From: Candidatus Pseudolachnospira avium
GTDB taxonomy: Bacteria > Bacillota > Clostridia > Lachnospirales > Lachnospiraceae
DNA: 43,053 nucleotides
Assembly (NCBI GenBank): GCA_904420025.1
Contig: CAJFTW010000064.1
Coordinates: forward strand, 1-43,053
Reading direction: 5' to 3'
The notes under the pieces: generated by a model
The model's input: the letters and a program-made list of their open reading frames with translations, nothing else
Database searches by the model: none
What the model was told of the DNA's origin: nothing
Made by a program: the position numbers and the translations under genes
Shown here: in pieces, positions 8,562 through 17,692 of the stretch
How positions within the stretch are numbered: position 1 is the first letter of the stretch
Layout of the letters: each line of letters starts with the position of its first letter

Positions 8562-9440
8562 ATGACCCAAACAACAGAAAAAGCTTCTGCGCCGAAAGTG
8601 ACCAGCCAAACCCGCATTGTCTGGAACCGTTTTAAGAAGAAAAAAGTTTCGGTGGTTGGAGCGATCCTTCTCATTATTATCTTCTTAATGGTAATTTTTG
8701 CTAATTTCCTCGCTCCTTATGGCTATGAGGAACAGAACCTTCTGGAGGCCTTCTCTCCGCCCTCCCTCACCCATCTGTTCGGGACCGACAATCTGGGGCG
8801 GGATATTTTCAGCCGTGTGCTCTACGGCGGGCGCACCAGCCTGCTGGTGGGGGCCCTGTCGGTGGCCTTATCATTCGTCATCGGCTGCCCTCTGGGGCTG
8901 ATCGCCGGATTTTACGGGGGAAAGGCAGACAGCATTATCATGCGGATTGTGGACGTGTTCATGTCCATCCCCAACATGCTGATGGCCATCGCCATCTCCG
9001 CCACCCTGGGCACCGGTATCCTCAACAGCATGATTGCCATCGGCGTATCCTACGTGGCTACCTTTGCCCGTATGATGCGGGCCCAGGTGCTCACCATCAG
9101 CGGGGAGGAATACATAGAGGCAGCCCGGGCCAACAACTCCAATGACATCAAGATTATGCTGAAGCATATCTTCCCCAACGTGTTCGGCGCCCTGATTGTG
9201 CAGATCACCCTGGGGCTGGCCCGGGCCATCCTGCTCATCTCCTCCCTCAGCTTTGTGGGGCTGGGTGTGCAGCCGCCGCAGGCGGAATGGGGATCCATGC
9301 TGTCCGCAGGACGGGACTACCTGCGCTACTATTCCTGGATGTGCACCTATCCGGGCCTCGCCATTATGCTGTCCGTGTTTTCCTGCAACCTGCTGGGTGA
9401 CGGACTGCGGGATGCGCTGGATCCGAAACTGAAGAATTAG
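8562..9440 (+). CDS. Peptide/oligosaccharide-type ABC transporter permease (DppC-like)
   Basis: Second permease of the importer, 292 residues. The order is an N-terminal cytoplasmic segment, the first membrane helix at about residues 28-48, the family loop LFGTDNLGRDIFSRVLYGGR, four further helices, and the EAA coupling motif around YIEAARANNSNDIKIMLKHI. It ends in ...NLLGDGLRDALDPKLKN, the standard C-terminus of DppC/OppC. AGGGAGGAGG precedes the ATG. Translated in tandem with the DppB-like gene and expected to form the membrane heterodimer with it. Confidence 0.94.
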   Translation: MTQTTEKASAPKVTSQTRIVWNRFKKKKVSVVGAILLIIIFLMVIFANFLAPYGYEEQNLLEAFSPPSLTHLFGTDNLGRDIFSRVLYGGRTSLLVGALSVALSFVIGCPLGLIAGFYGGKADSIIMRIVDVFMSIPNMLMAIAISATLGTGILNSMIAIGVSYVATFARMMRAQVLTISGEEYIEAARANNSNDIKIMLKHIFPNVFGALIVQITLGLARAILLISSLSFVGLGVQPPQAEWGSMLSAGRDYLRYYSWMCTYPGLAIMLSVFSCNLLGDGLRDALDPKLKN

Positions 9441-9453
9441 GGGAGGCGTCATA

Positions 9454-10443
9454 ATGGGAAAAACAGAAAACAAAGCGGCAGCCAGAGAGCTGCTGTCCGT
9501 AGAAAATTTAAGCATTATCTATCAGACCGAGGACGGCACCGTCCAGGCGGTCAATGACCTCTCCTTCCAGATGAAGAAAGGGGAAACCCTGGGGCTGGTG
9601 GGAGAAACCGGCGCCGGCAAAACCACGGTGGCCCGGGGCATCATGCGGCTGATCCCGGATCCGCCCGGCAAGCTGGTGGGAGGCCGGGTGATTCTGGACG
9701 GGGAGGACATCTACCAGCTCTCCAAAAAGCAGCTGCGCTCCGTCCGCGGCAAAAAGGTCTCCATGATTTTCCAGGACCCTATGACAGCCCTGAACCCCTT
9801 GAACAAGGTGGGGGATCAGATTGCGGAGGCCATCCGGCTCCACAAAAAGGTCTCCCGGGCAGAGGCGGCCCGGGAGGCGGAAAAGATGCTGGAGATGGTG
9901 GGCATTCCCAAAGACCGCTATGAGGATTACCCCATGCAGTTTTCCGGCGGCATGAAGCAGCGGATTGTCATTGCCATTGCCCTGGCCTGCATGCCGGAGC
10001 TGCTCATTGCCGATGAGCCCACCACCGCCCTGGACGTAACCATCCAGGCCCAGGTGCTGGAGCTGATGAATCAGCTGAAGCAGGAGCTGGGGACCTCCAT
10101 GATTATGATCACCCATGATCTGGGCGTGGTGGCTAAAATGTGCGACCGGGTGGCCATTGTCTACGCCGGGCAGATCATTGAGATGGGGGAGGCCTGGCAC
10201 ATCTACGATGACCACCGGCACCCCTACACTGAGGGGCTGTTCAATGCCCTGCCCAAGATTACAGACAAAGGGAAAAAGCTGACCCCCATTCCCGGGATGA
10301 TGCCCGATCCCACCAATCTGCCCGACGGCTGCGCCTTTGCGCCCCGCTGCCCTTATAAAACCGGGCAGTGTGAGAAAGCCTCCATTCCGCTGGAAGAGGT
10401 ACAGCCCGGCCATTGGGTCCGCTGCCTGCGTGCTGCCAAATAG
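9454..10443 (+). CDS. ABC transporter ATPase, DppD-like
   Basis: Cytoplasmic ATPase, 329 residues. Walker A GETGAGKT is at about 50-57, the Q-loop is in [12 protein letters not shown], the signature is FSGGMKQR, Walker B is [12 protein letters not shown], and the H-loop is MITHDLG. The C-terminal oligopeptide-transporter extension contains [15 protein letters not shown] and a final Cys, a four-cysteine cluster known in this subfamily. GGGGAGG lies 5' of the ATG. Partner of the DppF-like ATPase, 17 bases downstream. Confidence 0.95.
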   Translation: MGKTENKAAARELLSVENLSIIYQTEDGTVQAVNDLSFQMKKGETLGLVGETGAGKTTVARGIMRLIPDPPGKLVGGRVILDGEDIYQLSKKQLRSVRGKKVSMIFQDPMTALNPLNKVGDQIAEAIRLHKKVSRAEAAREAEKMLEMVGIPKDRYEDYPMQFSGGMKQRIVIAIALACMPELLIADEPTTALDVTIQAQVLELMNQLKQELGTSMIMITHDLGVVAKMCDRVAIVYAGQIIEMGEAWHIYDDHRHPYTEGLFNALPKITDKGKKLTPIPGMMPDPTNLPDGCAFAPRCPYKTGQCEKASIPLEEVQPGHWVRCLRAAK

Positions 10444-10460
10444 AGAGAGGAGGGAATGAT

Positions 10461-11417
10461 TTGGAACCCATTCTGGAAGTACGAAATCTGAAAAAATATT
10501 TCTCGGTATCGGACGGTACCCTTCACGCGGTGGACGATGTTTCCTTTTCCATTGAAGAGGGAAAAACCCTGGGAATTGTAGGGGAAAGCGGCTGCGGCAA
10601 ATCCACCCTGGGCCGGACCATCATCCACCTGCTGGACAGCACAGACGGACAAATTTTTTTCCACGGGAAAGACATTACCCACGTGAGCAAGACGGAGCTC
10701 CACGAGCTGCGCAAACAGATGCAGATCATTTTTCAGGATCCGTTCTCCTCGCTGAACCCCCGGATGACCACCACCCAGCTGATTGCGGAGCCGCTGCAGA
10801 ACGCCGGCATTCCCAAAGACCAGATCCGGGACCGGGTATTTGAGCTGATGGACACCGTGGGGCTGGCCTCACGGCTGGTCAACTCCTACCCCCATGAGCT
10901 GGACGGCGGGCGGCGGCAGCGGATTGGCATTGCCCGGGCGTTGGCCCTGACCCCGCAGTTTGTGGTCTGCGATGAGCCTGTGTCCGCCCTGGACGTCTCC
11001 ATTCAGGCACAGATTCTGAACCTGATGCTGGAACTGCAGGAAAAGCTGAACCTGACCTATATCTTTATTACCCACGACCTTTCCGTGGTCCGGTATATCT
11101 CAGATGAGATTCTGGTCATGTATCTGGGGCAGGCCATTGAGAAATGTGAGGCGGATGAGCTGTTTGTGCATCCCATGCATCCGTACACCCAGGCACTGCT
11201 CTCCGCCGTCCCTGTGGCGGACATCCACTACCAGGAGGAGCGGATTATTCTGAAAGGGGAAATCACCTCCCCGGTGAATCCCAAGCCGGGATGCCGTTTT
11301 GCCGCCCGCTGCCCCTATGTCACGGACCAGTGCCGGCAGGATACCCCGGCACTGCGCCCTATTACCCCGGGCCATGTGGTGGCCTGTCACCGGGCGGAAG
11401 CCCTGCAGTGCGGATGA
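10461..11417 (+). CDS. ABC transporter ATPase, DppF-like
   Basis: Second ATPase, 318 residues from a TTG start at 10461. GAGAGGAGG lies just upstream, while the ATG at 10456 is out of frame. Walker A GESGCGKST is at about 41-49, Q-loop IIFQDPFSSLNP, Walker B FVVCDEPVSALD, H-loop FITHDLS. The ABC signature reads LDGGRRQR rather than LSGGQ. The four-cysteine C-terminal cluster GCRFAARCPY...C...C is present. Together with the DppD-like protein it would power the importer. Second gene in this operon to use TTG. Confidence 0.94.
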   Translation: MEPILEVRNLKKYFSVSDGTLHAVDDVSFSIEEGKTLGIVGESGCGKSTLGRTIIHLLDSTDGQIFFHGKDITHVSKTELHELRKQMQIIFQDPFSSLNPRMTTTQLIAEPLQNAGIPKDQIRDRVFELMDTVGLASRLVNSYPHELDGGRRQRIGIARALALTPQFVVCDEPVSALDVSIQAQILNLMLELQEKLNLTYIFITHDLSVVRYISDEILVMYLGQAIEKCEADELFVHPMHPYTQALLSAVPVADIHYQEERIILKGEITSPVNPKPGCRFAARCPYVTDQCRQDTPALRPITPGHVVACHRAEALQCG

Positions 11418-11475
11418 AATGCCGGCGCCCCTGTGGCCATGGCTTTTCATAAATTCAATAAGAGGAGGAAACAAG

Positions 11476-13089
11476 ATGAAAAAACGACTTCGAATGCTGG
11501 TGGCTCTTGGATTAGCGTTTTCCCTGTGCCTGTGCAGCTGCGGCGGGGGAGGCTCGTCGGAATCCGGCGCGTCCGGTGGAAGCGGCGGCACCCAGAGTGA
11601 GGGGGGAGCCACCTCCGGTACCACCAAGGACACCCTCACCGTTGCGGTGAAGGCAGACCCCAAAAACCTGAATCCCTTTGAGTCCAGCAACAACGGCAAC
11701 CAGGTCACCAAGTCCGCCATGCTGGAAAAGCTGTTCATTCTGGATGAGAACAATGAGGTCCAGCCGCAGCTGGCGGAAAGCTGGGAGTTCAATGAGGACA
11801 ATACGCTGCTGACCGTCAAACTGAAGGAGGGGATCCTCTTCCACAACGGGGAGGAGCTGAAGGCCTCCGACGTGGTGTTCTCCTACCAGATGGCGCAGGA
11901 TGAGGCCATCATCAATGCCCAGATTGACTACATTGATTTTGCCAATATCCGGGCCGTGGATGACTACACCGTGGAGATCCCCATGCTGTATCCCTGCGCC
12001 ATGGCCGAGCAGAGCATTGCCGGTTCCTACCTGTTTATCCTCAATGAAAAGGCAGTGACAGAAGCCGGTGATGACTGGATCTATGACACCCCCGGCACCG
12101 GCCCGTTCCGTTTTGTCTCCTACAATGCCGCCACCGACATGACCTTTGAGCGGTTTGAGGACTACTGGGGGGAGAAGCCTGCTTACAAGACGCTCTTCAT
12201 CCGGGTAATCGGTGAAACCTCCCAGGCCCTGATCGAGCTGGAAAACGGCAATGTGGACATGATTGTTGCCCCCACTCTTACGGATGTCAAGAATATCACG
12301 GACGGCGCCGTGGAGGATGCTGTGGTGGAAGAATATGGGGCGGTCACCAACTGGACCTTGAATTTCAATATGTCCCGGGATGGAGTCAGCGATAAGCGGG
12401 TACGGCAGGCGATCCGCTATGCCATGAACCTGGATACCATGGTGCAGGGCGCTTACTATGGCCTGGGGACTCCGGCTGCTTCTTTTGCCCCCTCCTCTGT
12501 GTGGGGCGTCAATCAGGACTATGCGGAAAATCCAGTCTACACCCAGAATCAGGACAAGGCCCGCGAGCTGCTGGCGGAGGCCGGCTATGCGGATGGTTTC
12601 ACCTTCAACGTGTACCTGAATTCTTCCTTCCCGGAGCAGCAGCAGATGCTGGAGATCATGCAGAGCCAGCTGGCTGAGGTAGGGATCACCATGCAGATCA
12701 ACGTCATTGAGAATTCCGCTCTGAAGGAAATTCAGGCAGCCGGTGTGGAGGATGACGCCTTTATGTATGGCTGGACCTCCACCACCGGTGAGATTGACAA
12801 TGCCCTGTACAACCGTGTACACACCTCCACAGCCCCCACAGCCGGCCTGTTTGGCTGGGATCAGCAGGAGGGAAGCGCCCGGGTATCCGAGCTGCTGGAC
12901 GCCGCCAGAAGCGAGTTTGACGATGAAGCCCGGCAGCAGATGTACTATGAGGTACAGCAGATCCTGATGGATGAAGTGCCCGCCATCCCGCTTTCGGAGC
13001 GGACCATCTTCGTAATCCAGTCTGAAAACATGGAAGGCCTGCGCCTGAACGGCGAGTTTGTCTGGGTGGACGGCGTAACCTTCAAGTAA
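11476..13089 (+). CDS. Family 5 extracellular solute-binding lipoprotein (DppA-like)
   Basis: Binding protein of the importer, 537 residues. It has a signal peptide (KKRLRM, hydrophobic stretch to about residue 19) with lipobox LCSC, so it is likely anchored at Cys22. A Gly/Ser-rich tether runs to about residue 50, and then comes the SBP family 5 fold. Visible blocks include TLTVAVKADPKNLNPF, PQLAESWEFNEDNTLLTVKLKE, GTGPF and the second-lobe ALELxxGxxD-like LIELENGNVDM. AGAGGAGG precedes the ATG. Family 5 proteins bind peptides, opines or oligosaccharides, so the family alone does not give the ligand. Confidence 0.94.
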   Translation: MKKRLRMLVALGLAFSLCLCSCGGGGSSESGASGGSGGTQSEGGATSGTTKDTLTVAVKADPKNLNPFESSNNGNQVTKSAMLEKLFILDENNEVQPQLAESWEFNEDNTLLTVKLKEGILFHNGEELKASDVVFSYQMAQDEAIINAQIDYIDFANIRAVDDYTVEIPMLYPCAMAEQSIAGSYLFILNEKAVTEAGDDWIYDTPGTGPFRFVSYNAATDMTFERFEDYWGEKPAYKTLFIRVIGETSQALIELENGNVDMIVAPTLTDVKNITDGAVEDAVVEEYGAVTNWTLNFNMSRDGVSDKRVRQAIRYAMNLDTMVQGAYYGLGTPAASFAPSSVWGVNQDYAENPVYTQNQDKARELLAEAGYADGFTFNVYLNSSFPEQQQMLEIMQSQLAEVGITMQINVIENSALKEIQAAGVEDDAFMYGWTSTTGEIDNALYNRVHTSTAPTAGLFGWDQQEGSARVSELLDAARSEFDDEARQQMYYEVQQILMDEVPAIPLSERTIFVIQSENMEGLRLNGEFVWVDGVTFK

Positions 13090-13097
13090 GCGCTTTC

Positions 13098-13168
13098 CGG
13101 ATACGTATTTCCTCATACATATCCGACATCTGGTCCGGCGTATCCCCATCCGATACGCCGGATTTTTC
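13098..13168 (+). terminator. Double hairpin terminator of the ABC operon
   Basis: The second hairpin, TCCGGCGTATC (13134-13144) and GATACGCCGGA (13152-13162) with an 11-bp perfect stem and then TTTTT, is a strong intrinsic terminator. A first hairpin just upstream (13098-13126, CGGATACGTAT facing ATACATATCCG with one mismatch) has no T tract and may protect the 3' end. The rest of the spacer to 13226 holds a small palindrome GTTTA-TCG-TAAAC (13181-13193) close to the next gene. Confidence 0.88.
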
Positions 13169-13226
13169 CTGCCGGGATCCGTTTATCGTAAACGCCTCAA
13201 AAATTTTGCTGCCGAAAGGAGCCTCT

Positions 13227-14792
13227 ATGAAATCTCTTCCCCAAAACACACCGGAATCCCAGGGAATCTCCAGCCTGGCCCTGCTCCAATGGCTGGATCA
13301 GCTGGAGGAGAAGGGCTGCAACCTCCATTCCTTTGTCCTGCTCCGCCGGGGAACCGTCATTGGAGAGGGCTGGTGGAACCCCTACCGGCCGGACCGGCGC
13401 CACGCCCTCCTCTCCTCCTCCAAAAGCTTCACCGCCGTGGCGGTGGGCTTTGCCCTCCAGGACCGGCTGCTGCGCCTGGAGGATCCGGTGATCTCCTTCT
13501 TTCCGGAAAAGTTTTCCGGATCCCTCCCTGGAGCCCACATACAGGCGATGACCCTGGAGCATCTGCTCACCATGACCACCGGCTTTACCGAGGATCCCCA
13601 CGCCTTTTTCTTTGACCGGGACACAGACTGGGTCTGGAATTTTCTCCGGCTGCATGTGCCGGAGCAGCCGGGCAGCCGCTTTGTCTACAGCACCCACGCC
13701 TCCTACATGCTCTCCGCCATTGTGCAGAAAGCCACCGGCCGCACCACCTTTGGCTATCTGGAAGAGAAGCTGTTCCGCCCGCTGGGCTTTCAGGCACCCT
13801 GGTGGGAAACCTGCCCCCACGGCATGTCTACCGGCGGCTGGGGCCTGTCCCTGCGCACAGAGGACTTTGCCAAATTTGGGCTTTTTCTTCTCCAAAAGGG
13901 CGCCTGGGAGGGAAAACAGCTGCTCTCCGCCGACTGGGTAGAACGGGCCGTTTCCCCGCTGGTGGATACCAGCCGGTCCGATCACCGCTATGCCCCGGAG
14001 GAGCACCGGGCCGGATACGGGTACCAGTTTTGGCAGGGTACCCGCCATTCCTTCCGGACCTCCGGCGGTTTTGGCCAGAACTGCCTGGTCTATCCGGATC
14101 AGGATCTGGTGCTGGCCATGACTGCTGGGGACAACATCCGCCAGGGGGAAATTTTTGGGGCCATCCACCGGCACCTTCTGCCCGCCTGCCGGGATGCCCC
14201 GCTTCCGGAAAATCCGCCGGCACTGGCACAGCTGCAAGGCCGTCTCCAAAGGCTGCAGATGGCCTTTGCCCAGGGGATCCCCTCCTGCCAGAGCCCGGAG
14301 GCCCGCCGCCAGTCGGGACGCCAATACCGGCTCTCCCCCAGCCACCTGGACTACTCTTCCATTTCCTTTGACTTTTCCGGTGAGACAGACCGGATTACCC
14401 TGGCGTATCAGGGGCGTGCGATCTCTCTTCTGGCTGGCTTTGGTACCTGGGTGGAAAACGACACCGGTATCGCCGATGAGGACACCGACACGGACGTCTC
14501 CATACTGTACCGGCGGGTGGCCTGCTGCGGTGGCTGGGAAGGGAACCAGTATGAGCTGCGCCTGTGCTTCTGTGAGACACCTTACACGGACACCATCCGG
14601 ATCTATTTTGAAGGGCCGGCTCTGATTTTTGACTTCCATCGGGATGTGTGGTTCACCGGCCAGTCCCTGGACGTAACGCTGTACGGCATGGAAAAGGAGC
14701 TGGCAGATCGAAACGTGCCGGCTCCCAACTATCACATTCACTATGGCTTCGGGCGCTCCCACTTTGGAAAGCCGCTTCCGTTTCCGGGTTAA
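13227..14792 (+). CDS. Class C beta-lactamase-related serine hydrolase
   Basis: Serine hydrolase of the beta-lactamase/D-aminopeptidase/esterase superfamily, 521 residues. The nucleophile motif SxxK is Ser63-Lys66 (SSSKSFTA). The second motif is Tyr154-Ser-Thr (YST), where YxN is usual. A late FRTSGGFGQN may serve as the third (HxG/KTG) motif. The last 150 or so residues form an extra domain of unknown role. The ATG at 13227 has AAAGGAG upstream. There is no signal peptide, so it is probably cytoplasmic and acts on an imported substrate. Separated from the ABC operon by a terminator, and convergent with the dehydrogenase. Specific activity unknown. Confidence 0.88.
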   Translation: MKSLPQNTPESQGISSLALLQWLDQLEEKGCNLHSFVLLRRGTVIGEGWWNPYRPDRRHALLSSSKSFTAVAVGFALQDRLLRLEDPVISFFPEKFSGSLPGAHIQAMTLEHLLTMTTGFTEDPHAFFFDRDTDWVWNFLRLHVPEQPGSRFVYSTHASYMLSAIVQKATGRTTFGYLEEKLFRPLGFQAPWWETCPHGMSTGGWGLSLRTEDFAKFGLFLLQKGAWEGKQLLSADWVERAVSPLVDTSRSDHRYAPEEHRAGYGYQFWQGTRHSFRTSGGFGQNCLVYPDQDLVLAMTAGDNIRQGEIFGAIHRHLLPACRDAPLPENPPALAQLQGRLQRLQMAFAQGIPSCQSPEARRQSGRQYRLSPSHLDYSSISFDFSGETDRITLAYQGRAISLLAGFGTWVENDTGIADEDTDTDVSILYRRVACCGGWEGNQYELRLCFCETPYTDTIRIYFEGPALIFDFHRDVWFTGQSLDVTLYGMEKELADRNVPAPNYHIHYGFGRSHFGKPLPFPG

Positions 14793-15832
14793 GCCTCTTC
14801 GGAATCCACATCCACCAGAATCTTCATGGAGGTCTCCCGGTTGGCGTCTATGTAGCGGTAGGCCTCCAGATAGTCCCGGAAGGCAAAGTGCTTGGACATC
14901 AGCGGCTGCAGGGAAATCTTGCCCTCCTCCACCAGCCGGATGGCCTCTGCATAGTCCTCCTGCCGGTACATCATGGTACTGCGGATGTCCAGCTCGTGGT
15001 CATTGGCCACCGCCAGATCCACTGTGGCCATGCCGGCAAACACCGCCACCAAGATAATCAGGCTGCCCTTTCGGGCATGGGCAATGGCCTGCCCCATGGA
15101 AGTATTGTTTCCGGCGCAGTCATAGATCATATCTGCTTTATCCGGCCCCATGCAGCGGACAAAAGCTTCTCCAAAGTCCTCTGCCTTGGTGTTGACACAG
15201 AAATCCACCCCGCATTCCCGGGCAATCTGCAGCCGGTAATCGCTGATGTCCGTGATCATCACCCGGGCGGCTCCCATTCCCTTAGCCGCCTGGGCCACCA
15301 GGTTTCCAATGGGCCCCGCGCCTATGACACAGATCTGCTGTCCCGTCACATCTCCAGCCTGGCGCACCCCATGGACCGCCACCGCCAGCGGCTCAATCAT
15401 GGCGCCCTCATCCCAGCTCATTTGAGGCGGCAGGGGCATCAGTTTGGCGGCGTCCACCGCAAAATACTGGGATGCCATGCCGGTGGTCTGGAAGCCCATG
15501 ACCTTTAACTCCTCGCACAGGTTATATTTTCCGTGGCGGCAGGGATAGCACTTGCCGCAGAACACCTGGGGCTGAATGGTCACCGGGTCTCCCACGGCAT
15601 AGCCCGCCACTCCCTCTCCCAGGGCCGCAATCTCCCCGGAAACCTCATGGCCCTGGGTCACCGGATAAGCGGTAAAGGGGTGCTTTCCGTGGTACACATG
15701 AATATCCGACCCACAGATTCCAATGCGGTGGATTTTCACCAGCACCTGGCCGGGACCGGGCTCCGGCACCGGAACTTTCCGGAATACAATCTCTCCCGGG
15801 GCCGTCATCACCTGCTGCAGCATTTCCTTCAT
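14789..15832 (-). CDS. Zinc-dependent medium-chain alcohol/polyol dehydrogenase
   Basis: NAD(P)-dependent oxidation of a secondary alcohol, as in threonine, sorbitol, idonate or galactitol dehydrogenases. Catalytic zinc ligands are Cys40 (GICGSD) with His62-Glu63 (GHEVSGE) and Glu147. Structural zinc cysteines are at 92, 95, 98 and 106 (CGKCYPCRHGKYNLC). The Rossmann loop GAGPIG is at about 171-176. The start at 15832 has AGGAGG upstream; a longer frame would add 20 atypical residues. Length 347. The stop shares the palindromic TTAA with the hydrolase stop. The substrate is unknown but the position suggests the same pathway. Confidence 0.93.
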   Translation of the reverse strand: MKEMLQQVMTAPGEIVFRKVPVPEPGPGQVLVKIHRIGICGSDIHVYHGKHPFTAYPVTQGHEVSGEIAALGEGVAGYAVGDPVTIQPQVFCGKCYPCRHGKYNLCEELKVMGFQTTGMASQYFAVDAAKLMPLPPQMSWDEGAMIEPLAVAVHGVRQAGDVTGQQICVIGAGPIGNLVAQAAKGMGAARVMITDISDYRLQIARECGVDFCVNTKAEDFGEAFVRCMGPDKADMIYDCAGNNTSMGQAIAHARKGSLIILVAVFAGMATVDLAVANDHELDIRSTMMYRQEDYAEAIRLVEEGKISLQPLMSKHFAFRDYLEAYRYIDANRETSMKILVDVDSEEA

Positions 15833-15867
15833 TTGGAGGCCTCCTACTCTCTTTGTAAATATTTCCC

Positions 15868-17574
15868 TCATTTTCTCACCATCACCCGGCATTGTTTTTT
15901 ATAACAGGCAATGCCATATTGGAGAATGGTGGAAAATTCTTCTTCCTGCAGTTGCTCCACATATTCATTCTGTTGAATCTGTTTCAGGGCATTCCGGCAA
16001 GCTGCATCGAATTGCTTATTTTCCGCATATTTCACCTCCACTATAATTGCAATTTCTTCTTGTTCAATCCGAATAACAATATCACTGTATCCCATTCCGG
16101 ATTCTTGATTGGATCTCACATACCATCCATCTTTATATCCCAGAATTCCCAGCAGAATCCCGTGATAGAAGTTTTCTTTTGTTGGCTTGCGGACAAAAGT
16201 ATCTCGGATACTGATCGTTCGATGCAAATACTCCGTAAGCAAACGCTCTACTTCTGCCGCATCTCCTATTTTCAGAGCATTACAAAACGCATTCAGCTGT
16301 TCCCCATCTTTCGCAACGCCTTCCCGGAACAGCTCCATAATCTGTTCTGTGAATATATTCCGTATCTCCCGGTTGGGAATCGCCAGTTGATAGCGCTTTC
16401 CCTGCGGCTTTCCGCGATACGTCAGATAACCGGTCATAAACAAAACACTCCACAGATTGTCTGCCGAATCATACAGCCTATTATAGGTCAGATCCTCGTG
16501 GATTTCCTTTTCCACCGTTTCACCGGCTATCAGCGCTTCCATCTCGCTCTTTGCCAACCGGCTGCCCATTGCCTGCAAAAAATGCCGTACAATGTCATTG
16601 CTGCTGGTATTGGTCCAATAGTCTTTTGGCTCTGCGGCCCGGTCGTCTGTCAGCTCATCACAGTAGCGTATGGCATCCCAGGGGCAATATACATCCGCAT
16701 TTCCAAAGCGGTAACCGTCATACCAGTTCTTGATGGTCTCATATTTGTCTTCCAGTCCGTAATAGGCCAGCAAATTTTGGACTTCCTGATCGGTGAAGCC
16801 AAAATATTCATCAAAGCGGACGGTTGTGATCGACAAAACCTTTAGATTGTTTAATCCGGTAAAAACACTCTCTTTGGCAATTCGCAGGCAGCCGGTCAGA
16901 ACCGCAAAATATAAGCTGTCATTGGTTTTCAGCACCTGCTGGAGCATATTTCGCAGCAGCAGAACCATCTCATCGTAATACCCCCGTTCATTGGCTTTGG
17001 CCAACGGAACATCGTATTCATCCACCAGGACAACCACTTTTTTCCCGTAATGCTTTTCCAACAGAACAGACAGGGTTTTCAAGCTTTCAATTAATACCGA
17101 ATCCGGCATACGGAAGCTCTCTTTACCGCCTGCGTCCACCTGAATCAGCTGTTTATATTGTGCCTTTTCCCTCACTGTCAGCTGGGAATCATCCAGCAAA
17201 AACTGAAACCGCATGGCTTCATTTCCGATTACGGAGCAAAGCAAGGCGCGCGAAGTATCATAATCCGGCCCTTCCACACTTTTCAGGCTGATGGAAATAA
17301 CCGGAAATTTTCCCATATATTGCTCACAAAGCGCCGTTTCCTTCGCGATCGCCAATCCGTCAAACAGACCTCTGTCACAGCCGATCTCAAAAAACGATTG
17401 CAGCATGCTCATGTTCAGCGATTTGCCAAAACGTCTGGGGCGGGTAAACAGATTCACCTTGCTCCATTTTTCCAGGAGTTCCCGAATCATCGACGTTTTA
17501 TCCACGTAATAAAAGCCCTCTGTGCGGATCTCCGCAAAGCTTTCAATTCCCAAAGGCAATTTTTTTCGGGTCAA
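15868..17574 (-). CDS. AAA-ATPase-like protein with C-terminal PD-(D/E)XK domain
   Basis: Matches the common Clostridia/Bacteroidetes family with an N-terminal AAA-ATPase-like domain (KKLPLGIESFAEIR, YYVDKT, then the P-loop-like RPRRFGKSL at about 45-53), Walker B VVVLVDEYDVPL, and a nuclease-like end (SDIVIRI...IIVEVKYA). The role of the family is not established; mobile or defence functions have been suggested. The start is uncertain: TTG at 17574 is 10 bases after AAAGGA and gives the usual N-terminus, while GTG at 17583 is too close. GC is clearly lower than in flanking genes, suggesting transfer. TATACT (17630-17635, read on minus) preceded by TGG could be its extended -10 promoter. Confidence 0.85.
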   Translation of the reverse strand: MTRKKLPLGIESFAEIRTEGFYYVDKTSMIRELLEKWSKVNLFTRPRRFGKSLNMSMLQSFFEIGCDRGLFDGLAIAKETALCEQYMGKFPVISISLKSVEGPDYDTSRALLCSVIGNEAMRFQFLLDDSQLTVREKAQYKQLIQVDAGGKESFRMPDSVLIESLKTLSVLLEKHYGKKVVVLVDEYDVPLAKANERGYYDEMVLLLRNMLQQVLKTNDSLYFAVLTGCLRIAKESVFTGLNNLKVLSITTVRFDEYFGFTDQEVQNLLAYYGLEDKYETIKNWYDGYRFGNADVYCPWDAIRYCDELTDDRAAEPKDYWTNTSSNDIVRHFLQAMGSRLAKSEMEALIAGETVEKEIHEDLTYNRLYDSADNLWSVLFMTGYLTYRGKPQGKRYQLAIPNREIRNIFTEQIMELFREGVAKDGEQLNAFCNALKIGDAAEVERLLTEYLHRTISIRDTFVRKPTKENFYHGILLGILGYKDGWYVRSNQESGMGYSDIVIRIEQEEIAIIVEVKYAENKQFDAACRNALKQIQQNEYVEQLQEEEFSTILQYGIACYKKQCRVMVRK

Positions 17575-17692
17575 TCGGTACACATCCTTTCGCGATCTGC
17601 TCTGTTTCAGGCAGGATTTTCTTGTAAGTAGTATACCACATCCAAAATCCAAAGGAAAAGAGTTTTTCAAACCAAGCCCTATTCCTGCCAAC

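Noticed and set aside
11512..13149. Minus-strand open frame of 545 codons opposite the binding protein gene
   Set aside because: Mirrors the codon pattern of the real lipoprotein gene and runs through the terminator hairpin.
14648..15508. Plus-strand open frame opposite the zinc dehydrogenase
   Set aside because: The dehydrogenase has complete zinc and Rossmann motifs on the minus strand; the plus frame has none.
15892..16845. Plus-strand hydrophobic-looking frame opposite the AAA-ATPase gene
   Set aside because: The apparent Ile/Phe/Leu-rich protein arises from antisense reading of Lys/Glu/Asn codons; the minus frame shows P-loop and Walker B motifs.
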